A DNA stretch of 64,000 nt. It comes from JBCCQH01 sp039024435 (GTDB lineage: Bacteria; Bacteroidota; Bacteroidia; J057; JADKCL01). The position numbers and the translations under genes are program-made. This document shows, one piece after another, positions 62,903 to 64,000 of this stretch (its first letter is position 1; each line of letters opens with the position of its first letter). The notes below the pieces were generated by a model that was not told the DNA's origin, did no database searches, and was given only the letters and a program-made list of their open reading frames with translations. Where the stretch lies: positions 11,632 through 75,631 of the forward strand of contig JBCCQH010000023.1 of the NCBI GenBank assembly GCA_039024435.1, read 5' to 3'.

Positions 62903-63661
62903 ATGAGCGAACAGCTTGATAAAATGATCGCGAAGCATTGCGAGCAACCACCGGCCAAATACGATGACCTGAAGGCTTTGTTTCTCAATTGCACCCTGAA
63001 CCGCACGCCGGTCCTCTCCCACACGGAAGGCCTGATCCAGGTCGCCCAGCGCATCTTCGAAGCCAATGGGGTCACCACCAAAATCATCCGCCCGGTCGAT
63101 TACGAGATCGCGGCGGGCTTGGGCCTGGACATGTCCCAGACGCCGGAGTGGGAAAAGGACGAGTGGCCCATGATCCAGCAAGAAGTCGACGCCTGTGACA
63201 TCTTGATCATTTGCACTTCGGTTTGGCTCGGGGAAAAGTCCTCGGTCTGCAACCGGACCTTGGAACGGATGTACGGCTACACCCACCAATTCAACGAAAA
63301 AGGCCAATACCGTGACTACGGCAAAGTCGGGGCGACCTTGATCACCGGCAACGAAGACGGGGTCAAGCACTGCGCAATGAACATACTGTTCTCTTTGTCC
63401 CACATCGGGTACACGGTGCCGCCCCAGGCGGATGCGGGCTGGATGGGCGAGGCCGGACCCGGTCCCTCCTACCGCGACCCGGGTTCCGGTGGCCCAGAAA
63501 ATGACTTTACCAACCGGAATACGACCTTTCTGGTGTGGAACTGCATGCACCTGGCCCGGATGTTGAAGGACCAAGGGGGCGTTCCCGCCTTCGGCAACCA
63601 ACCCGACGAATGGGAAGCGGGTTGCCGGCCGGGATTCAGTTCGCCCGAGCACCAGCGCTGA
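62903..63661 (+). CDS. NAD(P)H-dependent FMN reductase-like flavoprotein
   Basis: A 252-residue flavodoxin-fold protein. ALFLNCTLNRTPVLSHTEGL corresponds to the first strand and phosphate loop of the NADPH-dependent FMN reductase family, and ACDILIICTSVWLGEKSSV to the strand before the second flavin loop; GATLITGNEDGVKHCAMNILF is the third. Such enzymes reduce quinones or flavins. The ATG at 62903 is preferred since the 16 residues before it are not family-like. A terminator follows at 63692. Confidence 0.88.
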   Translation: MSEQLDKMIAKHCEQPPAKYDDLKALFLNCTLNRTPVLSHTEGLIQVAQRIFEANGVTTKIIRPVDYEIAAGLGLDMSQTPEWEKDEWPMIQQEVDACDILIICTSVWLGEKSSVCNRTLERMYGYTHQFNEKGQYRDYGKVGATLITGNEDGVKHCAMNILFSLSHIGYTVPPQADAGWMGEAGPGPSYRDPGSGGPENDFTNRNTTFLVWNCMHLARMLKDQGGVPAFGNQPDEWEAGCRPGFSSPEHQR

Positions 63662-63691
63662 GTGACCGCGGTTGGCGGTTGCCTCTGCCCG

Positions 63692-63732
63692 GCCCCAAAA
63701 ACGGCGCAAATGCGGTTTTTGGGGCATTTTTT
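63692..63732 (+). terminator. Intrinsic terminator after the FMN reductase gene
   Basis: GCCCCAAAAAC (63692-63702) pairs with GTTTTTGGGGC (63715-63725) in an 11-pair perfect stem, followed by ATTTTTTC. It starts 31 bases after the stop codon. Its near symmetry means it could also work in the other direction. Confidence 0.85.
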
Positions 63733-63742
63733 CGGGGCAATG

Positions 63743-63768
63743 GTGGGGTTCGAGTCCTGACGTCCCCA
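63743..63768 (+). other. tRNA-like 3' fragment
   Basis: GTGGGGTTCGAGTCCTGACGTCCCCA has the TTCGAGT loop of a T-arm (63749-63755), a weak stem on either side, and a CGTCCCC-A acceptor end. No complete D- or anticodon arm precedes it, so it is not a working tRNA. It may be a remnant of an integration event near the element that begins at 63861. Confidence 0.35.
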
Positions 63769-63860
63769 TTGGGGCAGCAGACCATGGTCTGCGGTTGCGA
63801 TGGAAAAACCGAGCATTTCAATCGCCAGTAGCAAACAGGGTCCAAGCCCGAATGCGCCCC

Positions 63861-64000
63861 TAGTGTGAAGATTCATTAAAAAGCGAACTTTATATTTCTT
63901 ATATTTGTTCATGCCAAGAAAAGGTAATCCAATTGTTTTGACCGATGAGCAGAGAACTGAACTTCTGAGTCTCACCCGGTCGCAAAAAATCCAGCACAGA
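63861..64000 (+). mobile_element. Left end of an IS630-type insertion sequence
   Basis: A transposase gene starts at 63911 and runs off the window. IS630-family elements insert at TA dinucleotides, and TA at 63861-63862 is followed by GTGTGAAGATTCATTAAAAA, a plausible terminal inverted repeat. The other end is outside the window, so the boundary is a guess. Confidence 0.6.
63911..64000 (+). CDS. IS630-family transposase, N-terminal part
   Basis: The visible 30 residues read MPRKGNPIVLTDEQRTELLS and then LTRSQKIQHR. The pattern L-T-x-E/D-x-R-x-x-L-x-x-L-x-R-S-x-K-x-x-H-R is the helix-turn-helix start of IS630 transposases. A perfect -7 box, TATATTTG, lies at 63900-63907, only three bases before the ATG. 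So transcripts from it would be almost leaderless or start within the gene. The catalytic DDE part is outside the window. Confidence 0.75.
   Translation, partial: MPRKGNPIVLTDEQRTELLSLTRSQKIQHR

Noticed and set aside
1..64000. CRISPR array or prophage
   Set aside because: No regularly spaced direct repeats were seen. Phage-like parts (S74 chaperone, LysM, lysozyme domains) occur in secreted or effector-like proteins without head or tail genes.

Overview
The window looks like chromosomal DNA of a Bacteroidota bacterium, most likely of the Saprospiria (Lewinella/Haliscomenobacter-like) group. The evidence is a complete alternative complex III (ActABCDEF) joined to a caa3-type cytochrome oxidase, a TonB receptor with an N-terminal regulatory-like domain, beta-rich secreted proteins with a type IX-like C-terminus, a DUF983 gene, start codons mostly without Shine-Dalgarno sequences, and a TTTG-N20-TAACTTTG promoter. 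The species-level guess is inference. The DNA is GC-rich in genes and AT-rich in a few intergenic stretches.

Layout. 1-1373: an NAD(P)-binding protein (cut by the window edge) divergent from an HxlR regulator, then a nitroreductase-like protein. 1907-7478 (minus): a 1312-residue modular cell-wall hydrolase followed without a gap by two lipoproteins. 7770-13244: peptidase E, a small unknown protein, a frameshifted GxLYGMT-repeat gene, a secreted beta-propeller-like protein and a frameshifted S74-chaperone gene. 13645-24615: a JAB/JAMM-like protein with an overlapping leucine-rich-repeat lipoprotein (minus) and, divergently, a 2560-residue LysM/C39-like protein with an exported partner. 24986-34731: tRNA-Leu, an unknown exported protein, a kinase-ATPase-GAF-cyclase fusion with a DUF2236/DUF5995-like partner, tRNA-Gly and cystathionine beta-synthase. 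34882-37405: LysM/RlpA-like protein and an O-antigen-ligase-like protein. 37502-55220 (minus): the respiratory operon actABCDEF-coxB-coxA-ctaA-ctaB-coxC-coxC2-cox4-SCO-membrane protein-DUF983. 56416-63661: TonB-dependent receptor, polysaccharide flippase, a secreted three-repeat protein and an FMN reductase. 63861-64000: the left end of an IS630-type element.

The most interesting signal is a set of three otherwise unrelated large proteins (3540-7478, 14367-15371, 15654-23336). All three lack a signal peptide but share a short motif (hydrophobic-x-P-P-x-F-[QS]-[LF]-x-x-S) at nearly the same position, residues 27-40. Each gene is followed within 0-1 bases, or with overlap, by a gene for a lipoprotein or exported protein. 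Two carry clear or likely peptidoglycan-related modules, and all three carry peptidase-like domains. I read this as a set of effector/immunity pairs whose effectors share an N-terminal loading signal, perhaps for an extracellular contractile injection system or another signal-peptide-independent route. No injection machinery is encoded in the window, so the export route is a hypothesis.

Three copies of a 163-164-base element with terminal inverted repeats (MITE-like) lie between genes at 1602, 24695 and 56158. The respiratory genes are expected to work as one quinol-to-oxygen pathway: ActABCDEF oxidises menaquinol, electrons pass through the cytochrome c domain fused to CoxB, and CoxA reduces oxygen. 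CtaA/CtaB make heme A and the SCO/DUF983 genes probably assist assembly.
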